Of a stretch of 64,000 nucleotides of DNA, positions 18,673 through 29,086 are shown one piece after another (positions within the stretch are counted from its first letter, which is position 1; each line of letters opens with the position of its first letter). Origin of the DNA: Aeromonas bivalvium (GTDB lineage: Bacteria; Pseudomonadota; Gammaproteobacteria; Enterobacterales; Aeromonadaceae). The DNA lies in NCBI RefSeq assembly GCF_000819765.1, contig NZ_CDBT01000047.1, positions 56,162 through 120,161 of the forward strand, read 5' to 3'. The position numbers and the translations under genes are program-made. The notes under the pieces were generated by a model. The model saw only the letters and a program-made list of their open reading frames with translations. It ran no database searches and was not told where the DNA came from.

Positions 18673-19185
18673 TCAGGGCTGGCGCACCAGGCTGATGGCA
18701 CCATAGACACAGGCGAGGCCGCAGGCACCGCAGCCATCGCAGGCGACCATGTTGACCGTGACCCCGTCAGGGGCCGCCTTGATCGCCTGGCGGGGACAGG
18801 CATCCTCGCACAGCAGGCAGTAGAAGCCCTGACGGGCCTGGCAGCTCGTCTCTATCCTGACCCGGGTCTGCACCTGACGGCCGTAGCGCAGGTCGAGGGC
18901 GCCGCTCGGACAGGCCCTGGCGCAGCTGCCACAGTAGCTGCACTGGCCACAGGCGAGATCCAGTACCGGAGTGCCGGCCACCGGGCTGCCCAGGTACTCG
19001 GCGCCGCCAGCCCCCTTGATGAGCCCCCGTGGGCAGGCCTGTCGGCAGCGATCGCAACGCTGGCAGAGGGCGAGAAACTGGGACTCCTCGATGGCCCAGG
19101 GGGGGCGGGCCTCGCGGCAGTCGATGGTCCGGGGCCGACGGCGGGCCCAGAGCCGCGTCAGCCGTCGACAGAGTGCATGGGCCAT
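18673..19185 (-). CDS. napF: NapF-like ferredoxin with four 4Fe-4S motifs
   Basis: A 170-residue cysteine-rich protein. Cluster motifs are C41xxC44xxC47xxxC51P, C82xxC85xxC88xxxC92P (with extra C79), C115 with C123xxC126xxxC130P, and C149xxC152xxC155xxxC159. This is the NapF arrangement, a cytoplasmic ferredoxin that helps mature the periplasmic nitrate reductase NapA. GGAGG precedes the ATG at 19185; the frame extends upstream without a better start. Unlike the usual napFDAGHBC operon it stands alone here, next to nsrR. It could serve a nap operon elsewhere, or another molybdoenzyme. Confidence 0.8.
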   Translation of the reverse strand: MAHALCRRLTRLWARRRPRTIDCREARPPWAIEESQFLALCQRCDRCRQACPRGLIKGAGGAEYLGSPVAGTPVLDLACGQCSYCGSCARACPSGALDLRYGRQVQTRVRIETSCQARQGFYCLLCEDACPRQAIKAAPDGVTVNMVACDGCGACGLACVYGAISLVRQP

Positions 19186-19321
19186 GCTGGCCTCCTGATA
19201 CCTAATAGGGGGTAATTCTATGGCCATAATGCCGCACAGGCCAGCGGAACCCGCACGGCAGGATCGCAAGGCCAGGCCCCCTTGTGTAAGCTAGGCGAGT
19301 CTTTTTTGCTGGGCTGACTCT

Positions 19322-19537
19322 ATGTGGTTATTTCTGTGGCGGGCCTCCCTGCTCTATGTCTTCCCCCTGCTGATGTGGGGCTATTGCCGATTCAAGGGGA
19401 TCGGTTTCGATGAGCTGGATACCGGCGTCAATGGTCACAAGTGGGTGGTGCTGTCGTCCTATCTGCTCTACGTGGTGCTCTGGCTGCTGATCAATCGCTA
19501 TCTGCTGCTGTTCCTGCGCCAGCGGGGCCGGCGATGA
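19322..19537 (+). CDS. Small membrane protein upstream of rmuC
   Basis: A 71-residue protein with two hydrophobic helices (about 4-22 and 40-66) separated by a polar loop containing GFDELDTGVNGHKW, and with a basic C-terminus (RQRGRR). Its TGA overlaps the rmuC start as ATGA, pointing to translational coupling. I do not recognise a family. Because of the overlap I regard it as a real gene rather than a chance frame. Confidence 0.65.
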   Translation: MWLFLWRASLLYVFPLLMWGYCRFKGIGFDELDTGVNGHKWVVLSSYLLYVVLWLLINRYLLLFLRQRGRR

Positions 19538-20874
19538 TGGCATCGCTGACCTGGCTCTGGCTCTGCGGCGCCGGGTTGCTGGCCGTGGGGCTCGGCTGGC
19601 TGTGGGGGCGACAGGGGGCCCAGGCTCTGGCCCAGGAGCTGGCCTTGAGCCGGGAGCGGGCCGAGACCTGGCAGGAGCGCCTCGCCGAGCTGCAGGATCA
19701 GCAGCTGCGGGATCAGGAGAAGCTGGAGCAGCAGCAACACTTCATCATCAAGCTCACCGCCCGTCTCAAGGACGCCGAGGCGACCCTGCGCAGCGAGCGT
19801 CTTGCCAGCGCCGAGAAGCTGCAACTGCAGCAGCAGGCGGAGGCGCGCCTTGGCCAGCAGTTCGAGAACCTCGCCAATCGCATCTTCGAACAGAACTCGG
19901 GTCACTTTCGCGAACTGAACCAACACAGCCTGGACAATCTGCTCGGCCCGCTCAAGGAGCAGCTGGAGGGGTTTCGCCGCCAGGTGGGGGAGACCCATGC
20001 CCAGGAGACGGCCCAGCGCCACAGCCTCAAGTTCGAGCTGGAGCGCCTCGCCGAGCTCAATGCCCGCATGACCGAAGAGGCGGCGGCCCTGACCCGTGCC
20101 CTCAAGGGGGACAGCAAGCAGCAGGGCAACTGGGGCGAGGTGGTGCTGGCCCGCATCCTGGGGGAGTGCGGCCTGCGGGAGGGGCACGAATACGAGACCC
20201 AGGTCAGCCTGGAAACCGACAAGGGCAAGCGTTATCAGCCCGATGTCATCGTCCATCTGCCCCAGGGCAAGGACATCATCATAGACGCCAAGGTGTCGCT
20301 GACCGCCTACGAGCGCTGGTACAACAGCGATGACGAGCTGGCGCGGGCGGTGGCGCTCAAGGAGCACGTCGCCTCGGTGCGCAACCATATCCGCGAGCTG
20401 GGCCGCAAGGACTACCAGCAGCTGCCCGGGGTGCGCACCCTGGATTATGTGCTGATGTTCGTGGCGGTGGAGCCCGCTTTCCTGGCGGCGCTGGAGGCGG
20501 ACCCTGCCCTGGTGCGCTTCGGCCTGGAGCACAACATATTGCTGGTCAGCCCCACCAACCTGATGGTGGCGCTGCGCACCATAGAGAACCTGTGGCGCTA
20601 CGAGCGCCAGAACCAGAACGCACGGCAGATCGCCGAGCGGGCCGGGCGTCTCTACGAGAAGCTGCGGCTGTTCGTGGAAGAGATGCAGCAGCTGGGTGGC
20701 AGCCTGCACAAGGCCCAGGAGAGCTACGACAAGGCCATGGGGCGCCTGGCCAGCGGCCGCGGCAACCTGATCGCCCAGGCCGAGCGGTTTCGCGAGCTGG
20801 GGGTGGAGGTGACCAAGACCCTGCCCGAGCCCCTGGTCAATCGTGCCCTGGAGCGGGAGGAGTCCGGCGACTGA
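19534..20874 (+). CDS. rmuC: DNA recombination protein RmuC
   Basis: A 446-residue RmuC. It has an N-terminal membrane helix (about 3-20), a long glutamine- and glutamate-rich coiled coil (about 25-200), then the nuclease-like RmuC domain with GNWGEVVLARILGECGLREG and YQPDVIVHLPQGKDIIIDAK at about 205-255. RmuC limits recombination at short inverted repeats. Two start codons lie side by side (19534 and 19537); the first gives the ATGA overlap with the small membrane protein. A strong terminator follows. Confidence 0.93.
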   Translation: MMASLTWLWLCGAGLLAVGLGWLWGRQGAQALAQELALSRERAETWQERLAELQDQQLRDQEKLEQQQHFIIKLTARLKDAEATLRSERLASAEKLQLQQQAEARLGQQFENLANRIFEQNSGHFRELNQHSLDNLLGPLKEQLEGFRRQVGETHAQETAQRHSLKFELERLAELNARMTEEAAALTRALKGDSKQQGNWGEVVLARILGECGLREGHEYETQVSLETDKGKRYQPDVIVHLPQGKDIIIDAKVSLTAYERWYNSDDELARAVALKEHVASVRNHIRELGRKDYQQLPGVRTLDYVLMFVAVEPAFLAALEADPALVRFGLEHNILLVSPTNLMVALRTIENLWRYERQNQNARQIAERAGRLYEKLRLFVEEMQQLGGSLHKAQESYDKAMGRLASGRGNLIAQAERFRELGVEVTKTLPEPLVNRALEREESGD

Positions 20875-20890
20875 GGCGGATGAACAGACA

Positions 20891-20918
20891 ACAAGGGCAG
20901 CCCGCGGGCTGCCCTTGT
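20891..20918. terminator. Bidirectional terminator between rmuC and trkH
   Basis: ACAAGGGCAGCCC (20891-20903) is followed by GC and its perfect complement (20906-20918), a 13-bp stem between converging genes. Confidence 0.75.
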
Positions 20919-20932
20919 TGTTGCGACTGGCG

Positions 20933-22375
20933 TCACTGCTTCCAGAAGGAGGGGAAGAAGATCACCGCCACCGTCAGGATCTCGAGCCGCCCCAGCAACA
21001 TGCCGAAGGAGAGCAGCCACTTGGCGACGTCCGGCAGGGCGGCGAAGTTGCTGCTCGGCCCTATCAGGGGGCCCATGCCGGGCCCCACGTTGGCCACCGC
21101 CGTGATGGCCCCCGAGATGGCGCTCAGGGGATCCAGCCCTATCACCGCCAGCAGGGCGGCGATGAGCAGTATGATGGCGAAATAGGCCAGCACGAAGGAG
21201 ATCATGGAGCGGATGATGGCGTCGTTGACCGGGCGGCCGTTGTACTTCTGCGGAAAGACGGCGGAGGGGTGCATCAGCTGGCGCATCTGTTTCTTGAACA
21301 GGGCGAAGGCCACCTGGACCCGGAAGATCTTCAGCCCCCCCGAGGTGGAACCGGAGCAGGCCCCGAGCAGCATGATGAAGATGAACAGCAGGCTGGTGAG
21401 GGAGCCCCAGGTGCCGAAATCGCCGAGCCCGTAGCCCGTGGTGGTGAGCACGGAGACGATGTTGAAACTGCTGATGCGCAAGGCATCCATGAAGTCGAAG
21501 GTGCCACGATGCCAGAGGTAGAGCGTCATGATGAGGGTGACCCAGACCACCAGCCAGAAGAAGCCGCGCACCTGGGCGTCACGCAGCAGGCTGGTGTCGC
21601 GCCGGGAGAGGCTCTGCACATAGAGCAGGAAAGGCAGGCCGCCGAGGAACATGAAGAGGGTGCCAATCCAGTGGGCGGAATTGGAGAAGTGGGACATGGA
21701 CTGATCCGAGGTGGAGTAGCCTCCGGTGCTCAGGGTGGTCATGGCATGGTTGACCGCCTCAAAGCTGGTCATGCCGCTCGCCCAGTAGGCGAGGAAGCAG
21801 AGCATGGAGAGCACCAGATAGACCTGCACTATGTTCTTGGCCACCGTCTTGGCGCGGGGGGCACTCTTGTCGGACCAATCCGAACTCTCGGTCTGGAACA
21901 GCTTCATGCCCCCCACGTTGAGGTAGGGCAGCACGGCCACCGCCATCACGATGAAACCCACCCCCCCCAGCCACTGCAGGATGGAGCGCCACAGCAAGAT
22001 GCTGTGGGCCATGCCGTCGAGCCCGGACAGCACGGTGGAGCCCGTGGTGGTGACCCCCGACATGGTCTCGAAGTAGGCGTCGGCGAAGCCGATGTGGTTG
22101 ATGAAGACGAAGGGGAGGGCGCCAAACAGGCAGGCCACGCCCCAGACGGAGGTGGTGAGCAGGAACATCTCCCGTACCCCGAGCCGGAATTCCGCCTTGC
22201 GGCCATAGTGCAGGCACCAGAAGGCGGCGAGGTGGGTGATGACCACGGATTGCAGAAATTCGACGAAGCCTTCCGAGCCGGTCAGCAGGGCAAGCAGGGT
22301 GGGCAGCCACATGAAGAGGGCGAGCTTGGAGAGCACCAGCCCCAGGGTGAACACGATGGGACGCAGCTTGATCAT
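20933..22375 (-). CDS. trkH: Trk potassium uptake channel subunit TrkH
   Basis: A 480-residue membrane protein with the four-fold pore arrangement of TrkH. Selectivity-filter segments are ETMSGVTTTGST, HAMTTLSTGGYS, NIVSVLTTTGYG and AITAVANVGPG. It forms the potassium channel of the Trk system in the inner membrane and is gated by the cytosolic TrkA. It is the last gene of the def-fmt-rsmB-trkA-trkH series, 93 bases after trkA. In E. coli trkH is unlinked to trkA; here both subunits are adjacent, as in vibrios. Confidence 0.96.
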   Translation of the reverse strand: MIKLRPIVFTLGLVLSKLALFMWLPTLLALLTGSEGFVEFLQSVVITHLAAFWCLHYGRKAEFRLGVREMFLLTTSVWGVACLFGALPFVFINHIGFADAYFETMSGVTTTGSTVLSGLDGMAHSILLWRSILQWLGGVGFIVMAVAVLPYLNVGGMKLFQTESSDWSDKSAPRAKTVAKNIVQVYLVLSMLCFLAYWASGMTSFEAVNHAMTTLSTGGYSTSDQSMSHFSNSAHWIGTLFMFLGGLPFLLYVQSLSRRDTSLLRDAQVRGFFWLVVWVTLIMTLYLWHRGTFDFMDALRISSFNIVSVLTTTGYGLGDFGTWGSLTSLLFIFIMLLGACSGSTSGGLKIFRVQVAFALFKKQMRQLMHPSAVFPQKYNGRPVNDAIIRSMISFVLAYFAIILLIAALLAVIGLDPLSAISGAITAVANVGPGMGPLIGPSSNFAALPDVAKWLLSFGMLLGRLEILTVAVIFFPSFWKQ

Positions 22376-22468
22376 GATGCACGGCCTGGTTGTTGATGAG
22401 AGAAGCAGGAAATGCCACTGCTGGCGGCATTCCCTGGCTTGTCAGTCCGATGAGTCCGCATGGTGGCG

Positions 22469-23845
22469 CTACAGGAAGAAGGGACTTGGCTGGAACAGCC
22501 GTTCCACTTCCTGTATGTATTTCTTGTCCACCAGAAACATGACCACGTGGTCATCTTGCTGGATCTCGGTGCGATCGTGGGCGATCAGTACCTCTTCACC
22601 ACGAACGATGGCGCCTATGGTGGTACCGGGCGGCAGCTTGAGCTCGCCCACCGTCTTGCCCACCACCTTGGAGGTGTTCTCGTCGCCATGGGCGATGGCC
22701 TCGATGGCCTCGGCCGCCCCGCGGCGCAGGCTGTAGACGTTGGCGATGTCGGCCCGGCGCACATGGGTCAACAGGGCCGAGATGGTGGCCTGCTGGGGCG
22801 AGATGGCGATATCGATGGAACCGCCCTGCACCAGATCCACGTAGGCGCCTCGCTGGATCAGCACCATGGTCTTCTTGGCGCCCATCTTCTTGGCGAGCAG
22901 GGCCGACATGATGTTGGCCTCGTCCTCGTTGGTGACCGAGATGAAGACGTCGATCTGGTCGATGTGCTCCTCGGCCAGCAGCTCCTGATCCGCGGCATCG
23001 CCGCAGAAGACGATGGTGTTCTCCAGCAGCTCGGAGAGCTGTTCCGCCCGCTTCTGGTTGCGCTCGATCAGCTTGACGCTGTAACGCTTCTCCAGCTGGC
23101 GGGCGAGGCCGGCGCCTATGTTGCCGCCGCCGACGATCATGATGCGGCGATAGGGGCTCTCGAGCCGTTGCAGTTCCGACATCACGGCGCGGATATGACC
23201 GGCGGCGGCGACGAAGAACACCTCGTCATCGGCCTCTATGATGGTGGTGCCCTGGGGGCGGATGGAACGGCCCTGGCGGAAGATGGCGGCCACCCGGGTC
23301 TCGATGTTGGGCATGTGCTCGCGCAGGCTGGAGAGGGCGTTGCCCACCAGGGGGCCGCCGTAGTAGGCCTTGACCGCCACCAGACCCACCTTGCCACCGG
23401 CGAAGTCCACCACCTGCAGGGCGCCGGGATACTCGATGAGGCGGCGCACATAGTCGGTCACCAGCTGCTCGGGGGCGATCAGGTGATCCACCGGCACGGA
23501 TTCCGGCAGGAACAGGCGATCCCGCTCCATCAGATAGGCGGGGGAGCGAATGCGCGCCACCTTGTTCGGGGTGTTGAACAGGGAGTAGGCGATCTGGCAG
23601 GCGATCATGTTGGTTTCGTCGCTGTTGGTGACGGCCACCAGCATGTCCGCATCCTGGGCCCCCGCTTCGCGCAGCACCTTGGGGTGGGCGCCGTGACCAT
23701 TGACCACCCGCAGATCGAACTTGTCCTGCAGCTCTCGCAGGCGGTCGCTGTCGGTGTCGACCAGGGTGATGTCGTTGTTTTCCCCGGCCAGGTTCTCGGC
23801 CAGGGTGCCGCCCACCTGGCCGGCTCCCAAGATGATGATTTTCAT
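22469..23845 (-). CDS. trkA: Trk potassium uptake regulatory subunit TrkA
   Basis: A 458-residue NAD-binding regulator with two RCK units. The first Rossmann motif is [15 protein letters not shown] at 4-18 with D31 after the beta strand; the second, [16 protein letters not shown], is near 232-247. Each is followed by a TrkA-C domain. It gates TrkH according to nucleotide binding. It lies 61 bases after rsmB, the order seen in E. coli, and 93 bases before trkH. Confidence 0.97.
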   Translation of the reverse strand: MKIIILGAGQVGGTLAENLAGENNDITLVDTDSDRLRELQDKFDLRVVNGHGAHPKVLREAGAQDADMLVAVTNSDETNMIACQIAYSLFNTPNKVARIRSPAYLMERDRLFLPESVPVDHLIAPEQLVTDYVRRLIEYPGALQVVDFAGGKVGLVAVKAYYGGPLVGNALSSLREHMPNIETRVAAIFRQGRSIRPQGTTIIEADDEVFFVAAAGHIRAVMSELQRLESPYRRIMIVGGGNIGAGLARQLEKRYSVKLIERNQKRAEQLSELLENTIVFCGDAADQELLAEEHIDQIDVFISVTNEDEANIMSALLAKKMGAKKTMVLIQRGAYVDLVQGGSIDIAISPQQATISALLTHVRRADIANVYSLRRGAAEAIEAIAHGDENTSKVVGKTVGELKLPPGTTIGAIVRGEEVLIAHDRTEIQQDDHVVMFLVDKKYIQEVERLFQPSPFFL

Positions 23846-23906
23846 AGGGAACGCTTGCTCACATGCAGAGAGAAGAGGAGGCCATCGGTCTGGCCAATGA
23901 TGCCCG

Positions 23907-25205
23907 TCATGGCTGAACTTTTACCAGCTTGGCGTAGTAGAAGCCATCCATGCCCGCCTCGCCAGGGAGGAACTGGCGGCCCGGACAGGCCGGGGTATCC
24001 TGCGGGTGCAGCGGGATCAGGCGGGCGTCCGGGGTTGCCGCCAGGAAGGCGCGCACCTGGTCGCGGTTCTCCTCGGGCAGCACGGAGCAGGTGGCGTAGA
24101 GCAGAGTGCCACCGGCCTTGAGCCTTGGCCAGAGTGCGGCAAGGATGCGGCCCTGCAACTCGGCCAGCTCGCGAATGTCCTGATCCCGGCGCAGCCACTT
24201 GATGTCGGGGTGGCGACGGATGACGCCGGTGGCGGAGCAGGGAGCATCGAGCAGGATGCGGTCGAACTGACCCTCTGGCCACCACTGCTCCGGGGTGCTG
24301 GCATCCCCATGGATGAGCCGGGCCTTGAGACCGATGCGATCCAGATTCTCCTGCACCCGCTTGAGGCGGTTATCGTCGGCATCGACGGCGACCACCCCGG
24401 CCAAGTCGGGCTGGCGCTCGAGCAGATGTGCCGTCTTGCCGCCCGGGGCGGCGCAGGCATCCAGTATCCACTCGCCCGGTTGCGGGTCGAGCAGCTGGGC
24501 GGCGAGCTGGGCGGCGCCATCTTGCACCGAGCAGTCACCCTGTTCGAAACCGGGCAGTTTGGTCACGTCACAGGGGCGCTCCAGCAAGATGCAGTCAGCA
24601 CCCTCTTCACCGGCCAGCGCATTGATGCCCGCCTCGGCCATGCGCGTCAGCATCTGGTCGCGGCTCTGGCGCTGACCGTTGTTGCGGATCCACATGGGTG
24701 GGCGCTGGTTGTTGGCCTCCATGATGAATTCCCACTGGTTGGGGTAGGCCTGGCGCAGACGCTTGGTGAGCCACTCGGGGTGGCCGAGGCGTATGCTGGG
24801 TACCCTGTCGATACGAGCCAGTATCACCTCGGCGCTGCGCTGGAAGTTGCGCAACACGCCGTTGATCAGGCCTCGCAGCGAGCTGCCCTTGAGCAGCTTG
24901 ACCGCATTGACGGTCTCGGCCACGGCGGCGTGAGCCGGGATACGGGTGTAGATGAGCTGATAGAGCCCGACCAGGATCAGATAGTGGAAGACGCGGCTCT
25001 TGTTCTTGAGGGGCTTGTCCATCATCTCGTTGACGGCGGCATCCAGGCGCGGCATCCAGCGCAGAGTGCCGTAGCAGAGTTCTTGCAGGAGGGCGCGATC
25101 GCGGGGGGCGACCTTCTCCTGGGCAGCAGGCAGAACGGCGGAGAGGGACAGCCCCTGATCCAGCACCTGTTGAATGACGAGAGCGGCCTGTGCACGTGTT
25201 TTCAT
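23907..25205 (-). CDS. rsmB: 16S rRNA m5C967 methyltransferase RsmB
   Basis: A 432-residue methyltransferase. The N-terminal NusB-like RNA-binding domain (about 1-140, [16 protein letters not shown]) precedes the SAM domain with [16 protein letters not shown] near 247-262. The two family cysteines are in [18 protein letters not shown] and [10 protein letters not shown], where the second serves as the nucleophile. It methylates cytosine 967 of 16S rRNA. It is third in the operon, 60 bases after fmt. Confidence 0.96.
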   Translation of the reverse strand: MKTRAQAALVIQQVLDQGLSLSAVLPAAQEKVAPRDRALLQELCYGTLRWMPRLDAAVNEMMDKPLKNKSRVFHYLILVGLYQLIYTRIPAHAAVAETVNAVKLLKGSSLRGLINGVLRNFQRSAEVILARIDRVPSIRLGHPEWLTKRLRQAYPNQWEFIMEANNQRPPMWIRNNGQRQSRDQMLTRMAEAGINALAGEEGADCILLERPCDVTKLPGFEQGDCSVQDGAAQLAAQLLDPQPGEWILDACAAPGGKTAHLLERQPDLAGVVAVDADDNRLKRVQENLDRIGLKARLIHGDASTPEQWWPEGQFDRILLDAPCSATGVIRRHPDIKWLRRDQDIRELAELQGRILAALWPRLKAGGTLLYATCSVLPEENRDQVRAFLAATPDARLIPLHPQDTPACPGRQFLPGEAGMDGFYYAKLVKVQP

Positions 25206-25265
25206 AATGTTACCTTAGATGCGCAAGTCGGGGCTTGGGCCCCGCTTGTTTCAATTCCATCCAGC

Positions 25266-26210
25266 TCAATGCAGTCGGATGCCGGGGGCAAACCAGTCAC
25301 GGCGCGAGTTGAGCAGATCCGAGACGGACATGGCTTTCTTGCCGGGAGGTTGCAGAGTCAGCAGACGCAGGATGCCATGGCCGGTGGCGATGTCGATCCC
25401 TTGCTTGTCGGCCTTGAGCAGGGTGCCGGGACGCTGGTCATGTTCGGCCTCGAGTGCTTCTGCCTGCCAGACCTTGACGGTCTGTTCCGCCACTTCAAAC
25501 CAGCTGATGGGCCAGGGATTGAAGGCTCGTATGCAGCGCTCAATGGCGACGGCGTCCATGGACCAGTCGATGCGCGCCTCCTCCTTGGAGAGCTTCTGGG
25601 CGTAATTGGCCAGGGCATCATCCTGCGGCTCGGCGGCGGCGTTGCCGGCGGCTATCCCGTCTAGCGTCTCGACCAATGCCTGGGGGCCCAGCTCGGCCAG
25701 CTTGTCATAGAGGCTGGCGGAGGTTTCGTCGGGGGCGATGGGGCAAGCTACCTTGCGGATCATGGCACCGGTGTCCAGGCCCACATCCATCTGCATGATG
25801 GTCACGCCGGTTTCGGCATCTCCCGCCCAGATGGCCCGCTGGATGGGCGCCGCACCACGCCAGCGTGGCAGGAGGGAGCCGTGGACATTGATGCAACCCA
25901 GACGCGGGGTATCGAGCACCACCTTGGGCAGGATCAGGCCATAGGCGACGACCACCATCAGGTCGGCACCCAGTGCCTTGAGTTCGGCCTGGGCCTCTTC
26001 ATTGCGCAGGGAGGCGGGTTGGTAGACGGGCAACTGGTGCGCAAGCGCCAGCTCCTTGACCGGGCTGGCCGTCAGCTTCTGGCCACGGCCAGCGGGCTTG
26101 TCCGGCTGGGTGTAAACGGCAACGACCTCATGGTCGGAAGACAACAACGCCGCCAGATGACGGGCGGCGAAGTCGGGGGTACCGGCAAAAATCAGTTTCA
26201 ATTTATTCAA
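25266..26210 (-). CDS. fmt: Methionyl-tRNA formyltransferase
   Basis: A 314-residue enzyme that formylates initiator Met-tRNA with 10-formyl-THF. The active-site residues N108 and H110 in [16 protein letters not shown] and D146 in [10 protein letters not shown] are in place, as is the C-terminal tRNA-binding domain (about 205-314). It starts 12 bases after def, the usual pairing of formylation and deformylation. Confidence 0.97.
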   Translation of the reverse strand: MNKLKLIFAGTPDFAARHLAALLSSDHEVVAVYTQPDKPAGRGQKLTASPVKELALAHQLPVYQPASLRNEEAQAELKALGADLMVVVAYGLILPKVVLDTPRLGCINVHGSLLPRWRGAAPIQRAIWAGDAETGVTIMQMDVGLDTGAMIRKVACPIAPDETSASLYDKLAELGPQALVETLDGIAAGNAAAEPQDDALANYAQKLSKEEARIDWSMDAVAIERCIRAFNPWPISWFEVAEQTVKVWQAEALEAEHDQRPGTLLKADKQGIDIATGHGILRLLTLQPPGKKAMSVSDLLNSRRDWFAPGIRLH

Positions 26211-26222
26211 AGGGGCAGGTCC

Positions 26223-26735
26223 TTAACCGGCTTTACGGTCTTCGCGCGCCATTTTTTCCAGTTTTTGACGGATGCGCTGGCGCTTGAGTGGGGACAAGTA
26301 ATCCACAAACAGCTTGCCCACCAGATGATCCATCTCATGCTGGATGCAGATAGCCAGCAGATCGTCCGCTTCGAGTTCAAACGGCTTGCCGTTACGGTCC
26401 AGGGCGCGGATCTTGATCCACTCGGCGCGCGGCACCAGCGCACGGCTGCCTGGTACAGAGAGGCAACCCTCTTCGATACCTGTGCTGCCTGACTGGGCAA
26501 TGACTTCCGGGTTGATCAACACCAGAGGATCTTCTCGATCTTCAGAGACGTCGATAACTATGATGCGCTGATGGATGTCGACCTGAGTTGCGGCCAAGCC
26601 TATGCCTTCCTCCGCATACATGGTGTCGAACATATCATCTACAATCTGTTGTAACTCGGGTGTAATGGTCTCGACAGGGGCTGCAACGGTCCGCAGACGT
26701 TCATCGGGGAAACGCAATACATCTAGAATGGCCAT
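26223..26735 (-). CDS. def: Peptide deformylase
   Basis: A 170-residue metalloenzyme that removes the formyl group from nascent proteins. The three motifs are complete: [10 protein letters not shown] at 42-51, EGCLSVPG with C91, and QHEMDHL with H133, E134 and H137. Length is normal. It is the first gene of the minus-strand operon; the 108-bp gap to the divergent LysM gene must hold promoters for both. Confidence 0.97.
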   Translation of the reverse strand: MAILDVLRFPDERLRTVAAPVETITPELQQIVDDMFDTMYAEEGIGLAATQVDIHQRIIVIDVSEDREDPLVLINPEVIAQSGSTGIEEGCLSVPGSRALVPRAEWIKIRALDRNGKPFELEADDLLAICIQHEMDHLVGKLFVDYLSPLKRQRIRQKLEKMAREDRKAG

Positions 26736-26763
26736 AGTCTTATCTTTAGTTTCGTATAATTGC

Positions 26764-26777
26764 CGTCAATATTGACG
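26764..26777. promoter_or_regulatory. 14-bp palindrome in the def/LysM divergent promoter region
   Basis: CGTCAATATTGACG is a perfect palindrome lying just after a TATAAT (26755-26760), between two divergently transcribed genes. Both arms contain a TTGACG that could serve as a -35 element. I cannot tell whether a protein binds it. Confidence 0.3.
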
Positions 26778-26843
26778 TAATTCTAGTCATTTACGCCGAC
26801 AAAAAACAGCAACACTTTGCGCACAGAAATAACAGGGAGTGTT

Positions 26844-27932
26844 ATGTATCTGAAGCAAACGACTTTTGCCTGTCTGCTGGCCCTGATAAGCCAGGGCGCA
26901 CAGGCCCAGACGCTGTCCCTCAAGAGCGGTTATCCCAGCAACTATGTGGTCCAGAAGGGCGACACCCTGTGGGATATTTCCGGCAAGTATCTCGAGCAGC
27001 CTTGGCTTTGGCCCCAGCTCTGGAATATCAATGCGCAGATTGCGAATCCGCACTGGATATACCCGGGGGATGTGCTGCAACTCAGCTGGGTCAATGGTCA
27101 GCCGCGCCTCGGCAAGACGGTACAAGGTGGAAAGCGGGTCATCACCCTCTCTCCCAAGAATCACTATGAGAGTAAAGCGAATCCTATCCCGACATTGCCG
27201 TTGAGCGAAATTGGTCCCTTCATGCAGACGGATCACATCTTCGCGACGCAACAGGAGAGCAAGGCCTTGCCCTATATCCTGGGTGAAAATGAAGGCCATG
27301 TCGGCATGCTGGAGGGGGCAACCCTCTATGTGCAGGGGGATCTGATCCCGGGTCAGGACTATGGCATCTATCGGCCAGGCACCATTTATAAAGATGCGAA
27401 GACCCGCGAGTTGCTGGGCCAGGAGGCCATCTTCGTGGGGACGGCTCATGCGCAGGCGCGACTGGCCAAGGATCGCAGCCGTATCCTCCTCACCAGCAAT
27501 CAGCGCGAAGTCTATCAGGGGGACAAGCTGATGCCCTTGCCGGCTCAAGAGAACCTCTCTGCCTTGTTTACCCCCAAGGCTGCACCGCTCACCAGCCCTG
27601 GCTATGTGGTCGAGTTGCCGAGCAAGGCCCGTGGTGGTGGCAAGTTTGACATTGTCCTGATCAACAAGGGGGCTCGCGATCAGATGACGCCCGGTGATGT
27701 GCTGGACGTGCAGCGACCCGGACTCCGCCTGACTGACAAGTATGGCAAGGTCTCCTATCGCGACTTCTCGTCCCTCTATGACAAGGGCTTCCACTCGGCG
27801 GGCCGGACTCCTCTGCCTGACGAGTCCATCGCCCGCATCATGCTGTTCAAGGTCTATGACAAGCTGAGTTACGGCATGATATTGCAGAGCCAGGACATGG
27901 TGAGTACAGGTTACAAGGTCAGTAATTTCTGA
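26844..27932 (+). CDS. Secreted LysM-domain protein
   Basis: A 362-residue protein with a signal peptide (about 1-21, cleaved after AQA). A LysM domain follows at about 33-82 (NYVVQKGDTLWDISGKYL, WPQLWNINAQIANPHWIYPGD), which binds peptidoglycan. The remaining 280 residues form a conserved region of unknown function (GPFMQTDHIF, LYVQGDLIPGQDYGIYRPG). The ATG at 26844 is preceded by GGGAG. It lies 11 bases before dprA, an arrangement common in gammaproteobacteria. Cell-wall location is well supported, the precise role is not. Confidence 0.85.
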   Translation: MYLKQTTFACLLALISQGAQAQTLSLKSGYPSNYVVQKGDTLWDISGKYLEQPWLWPQLWNINAQIANPHWIYPGDVLQLSWVNGQPRLGKTVQGGKRVITLSPKNHYESKANPIPTLPLSEIGPFMQTDHIFATQQESKALPYILGENEGHVGMLEGATLYVQGDLIPGQDYGIYRPGTIYKDAKTRELLGQEAIFVGTAHAQARLAKDRSRILLTSNQREVYQGDKLMPLPAQENLSALFTPKAAPLTSPGYVVELPSKARGGGKFDIVLINKGARDQMTPGDVLDVQRPGLRLTDKYGKVSYRDFSSLYDKGFHSAGRTPLPDESIARIMLFKVYDKLSYGMILQSQDMVSTGYKVSNF

Positions 27933-27943
27933 GCTCGGTCATC

Positions 27944-29086
27944 ATGGATGAACTCCGAGCCTGGCTGATACTGGAAAGCGTACCCGGGATAGGGCCTGTC
28001 ACCGCTTCGCGTCTTTTGGCGGCCCTGGCTGAGCGTGCCGCCGCAGAAAAGCCAGAGGGTGGCATAACTGCGCTGTTTGATTGCGATGATGTCCATCTCC
28101 ATGATTTAGGCCTGAAATGGGAGCAGATCAGGGCCCTGCGCCACCCCGGTGCCGGGGTAGATCAGGCTCTTGTCTGGGCTGACCGCCCCGGCAACAGACT
28201 TATCTGTCTGGACAGTCCGGCATATCCTCCCTTGCTGCGGGAGATCCCTGCGGCCCCCCTCTTGCTCTACTGTCGCGGCGATATTGACGCCTTGTGCTTA
28301 CCGCAGATTGCCATGGTTGGCAGTCGTCACCCCAGTTATGCGGGCAAGGATAATGCGGCCAGGCTCGCTCAGGCATTGGTGGGATCCGGACTGGCGATCA
28401 CCTCGGGGTTGGCCCTGGGTATAGATGGCGTCTGCCATCAGCAAGCTCTGGCCGTTGGCGGCATCACCCTTGCCGTGCTTGGCTCCGGGTTGGATCAGGT
28501 CTACCCCAAACGCCATCAACTCCTGGCTGAGCAGATCCTGGGCAATGGCGGTCTGATCATCTCCGAATTTGCACCGGACAAGGGGCCATTGGCCGAACAT
28601 TTCCCCCGTCGTAACCGCATCATCAGCGGCCTCTCCCTGGGTACGCTGGTGGTCGAGGCCGCCGAGCAGAGTGGCTCTCTCATCACGGCCCGCTATGCGC
28701 TGGAGCAGGGGCGCGAGGTGTTTGCCGTGCCGGGGGCTCCCCAGAATGGACAAGCCCTCGGTTGCAACCGACTGATCCAGCAAGGTGCCAAGTTGGTGAT
28801 GGAGCCAGACGATGTGTTGGTCGAGCTCAATTGGGCACAGATCCGGGCCGTCTCGGGGGCTGAAGTCGACGAGATGGCAGCCATTACCGGTACTAATAGT
28901 GCATTGCCTTATGCCGATTTGTTGGATAACGTAGGTTATGAGACCACGAGCGTGGATACCGTTGCCGAGCGGGCCGAGCTCCCTGTCGAGGTGGTTCTGG
29001 GCAGGTTAGTCGAGCTTGAGCTGGCGGGCGCTGTGATAGCGGTAGCCGGTGGATACGTCAGAACGAGGAGGGCGAATCATGTTTGA
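27944..29086 (+). CDS. dprA: DNA processing protein DprA (Smf)
   Basis: A 380-residue protein. The N-terminal region has the SAM-like fold (about 1-60). The central Rossmann-like DprA domain (about 80-290) carries MVGSRHPSYAGK, ITSGLALGIDGVCHQQAL, FPRRNRIISGLS and GSLITARYALEQGREVFAVPG. A C-terminal winged-helix-like domain (about 310-380) follows. DprA loads RecA onto incoming single-stranded DNA in transformation; most bacteria keep it regardless of known competence. The stop overlaps the smg start. Confidence 0.96.
   Translation: MDELRAWLILESVPGIGPVTASRLLAALAERAAAEKPEGGITALFDCDDVHLHDLGLKWEQIRALRHPGAGVDQALVWADRPGNRLICLDSPAYPPLLREIPAAPLLLYCRGDIDALCLPQIAMVGSRHPSYAGKDNAARLAQALVGSGLAITSGLALGIDGVCHQQALAVGGITLAVLGSGLDQVYPKRHQLLAEQILGNGGLIISEFAPDKGPLAEHFPRRNRIISGLSLGTLVVEAAEQSGSLITARYALEQGREVFAVPGAPQNGQALGCNRLIQQGAKLVMEPDDVLVELNWAQIRAVSGAEVDEMAAITGTNSALPYADLLDNVGYETTSVDTVAERAELPVEVVLGRLVELELAGAVIAVAGGYVRTRRANHV

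Noticed and set aside
19201..19220. NarL/NarP heptamers before napF
   Set aside because: TACCTAATAGGGGGTA looks symmetrical, but neither half fits TACYYMT well.
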